In this document: in pieces, positions 5,724-5,890 of the stretch | Layout of the letters: each line of letters starts with the position of its first letter | Numbering within the stretch: position 1 is the first letter of the stretch | From: JBEAUL01 sp041161475 | GTDB lineage: Bacteria; Pseudomonadota; Gammaproteobacteria; UBA6186; Azoamicaceae | Length of the DNA stretch: 5,890 nucleotides | Reading direction: 5' to 3' | Assembly: GCA_041161475.1 (NCBI GenBank) | Contig: JBEAUL010000069.1 | Span: 1-5,890 of the forward strand | The notes under the pieces: model-generated | Seen by the model: only the letters and a program-made list of their open reading frames with translations | Told to the model about the DNA's origin: nothing | Database searches by the model: none | Translations under genes and position numbers: made by a program

Positions 5724-5890
5724 TCAATCCAGTAACATTACCATAAATAAAAGCAATAAATAAATGATTGAGAATTGAAAAGTCTGTAGTGCTATTTTGA
5801 TAGAAGGATTTTTATATAATCGACACGCTTGAATAATAAAGGCAATGCCCAATATCAGCGTTCCTACTGCATAACGAATACTACATAATC
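5724..5890 (-). CDS. cyoE: Protohaem IX farnesyltransferase (haem O synthase), C-terminal end, cut by right edge
   Basis: The last 54 residues of a minus-strand frame end at TGA (5726-5724) and continue past the window edge. Two hydrophobic helices are visible. The first is YAVGTLILGIAFIIQACRLY and the second is FSIIYLLLLFMVMLLD, joined by a short polar loop (KNPSIKIALQTFQ). This is the usual end of the UbiA-superfamily haem O synthase CyoE/CtaB: a helix, then a loop ending in an alkyl-substituted 'R/K-x-x-F-x-x-S-I-x-Y' type sequence, then a final helix ending at Asp. The enzyme farnesylates haem B to haem O in the inner membrane for terminal oxidases. The catalytic Asp-rich motifs lie outside the window. 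Identity rests on the C-terminal pattern and on the SCO gene directly downstream, an association often seen in Gammaproteobacteria. Confidence 0.8.
   Translation of the reverse strand, partial: LCSIRYAVGTLILGIAFIIQACRLYKNPSIKIALQTFQFSIIYLLLLFMVMLLD

Noticed and set aside
5350..5763. 137-codon plus-strand open frame
   Set aside because: It is antisense to the conserved SCO gene and the cyoE end. Its Cys-rich product reflects the opposite-strand coding sequence.

Overview
This window looks like a piece of a fairly low-GC gammaproteobacterial chromosome. The MetK, RuvX, Hsp15 and CysQ products all follow the gammaproteobacterial versions closely (for example the MetK block around GGPMGDCGLTGRK and the Hsp15 block LDKWLWAARFYKT). 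The AT-leaning base composition and an AT-rich gene of unknown type at the left edge would fit a host-associated lineage such as the Legionellales. That placement is inference; no rRNA or lineage-specific marker is present. I see no mobile element, CRISPR array, tRNA or rRNA.

Left block (1-1828, minus strand). A gene open at the left edge (1-427) encodes an unrecognised, charged, Ser/Glu/Gln-rich protein. It has a strong ribosome binding site and about 33% GC by hand count over positions 1-420. Upstream of it on the same strand, after a 120 bp gap, lies a complete DUF1704/QEGLA-motif protein (548-1828), a putative zinc metallopeptidase related to the tyrosine carboxypeptidase (MATCAP) family.

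Centre (1829-3478, plus strand). A 71 bp divergent spacer leads into metK (S-adenosylmethionine synthetase) and ruvX/yqgF (RNase H-fold nuclease involved in 16S rRNA 5' maturation or Holliday junction resolution). The two genes overlap by 11 nt and are probably translationally coupled. RuvX carries an apparent Asp-to-Asn change at the third family-conserved acidic position.

Right block. hslR (Hsp15, minus strand, with unusual N- and C-terminal extensions) converges on ruvX, and both stop codons lie in one TTAA palindrome. hslR diverges from cysQ (3'(2'),5'-bisphosphate nucleotidase, plus strand), which lacks an ATG start. cysQ converges with a 17 bp tail overlap on a minus-strand pair: the end of cyoE/ctaB (haem O synthase, cut by the right edge) and a SCO1/SenC copper chaperone. 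These two serve cytochrome oxidase assembly, haem modification and CuA loading respectively.

Overall this is compact housekeeping DNA. The two divergent spacers share the near-palindromic 10-mer TCTATGATAG at the position expected for a -10 element. The points most worth a second look are the left-edge unknown gene, the RuvX active-site change, the shared symmetric promoter element, the extended Hsp15 and the QEGLA metallopeptidase.
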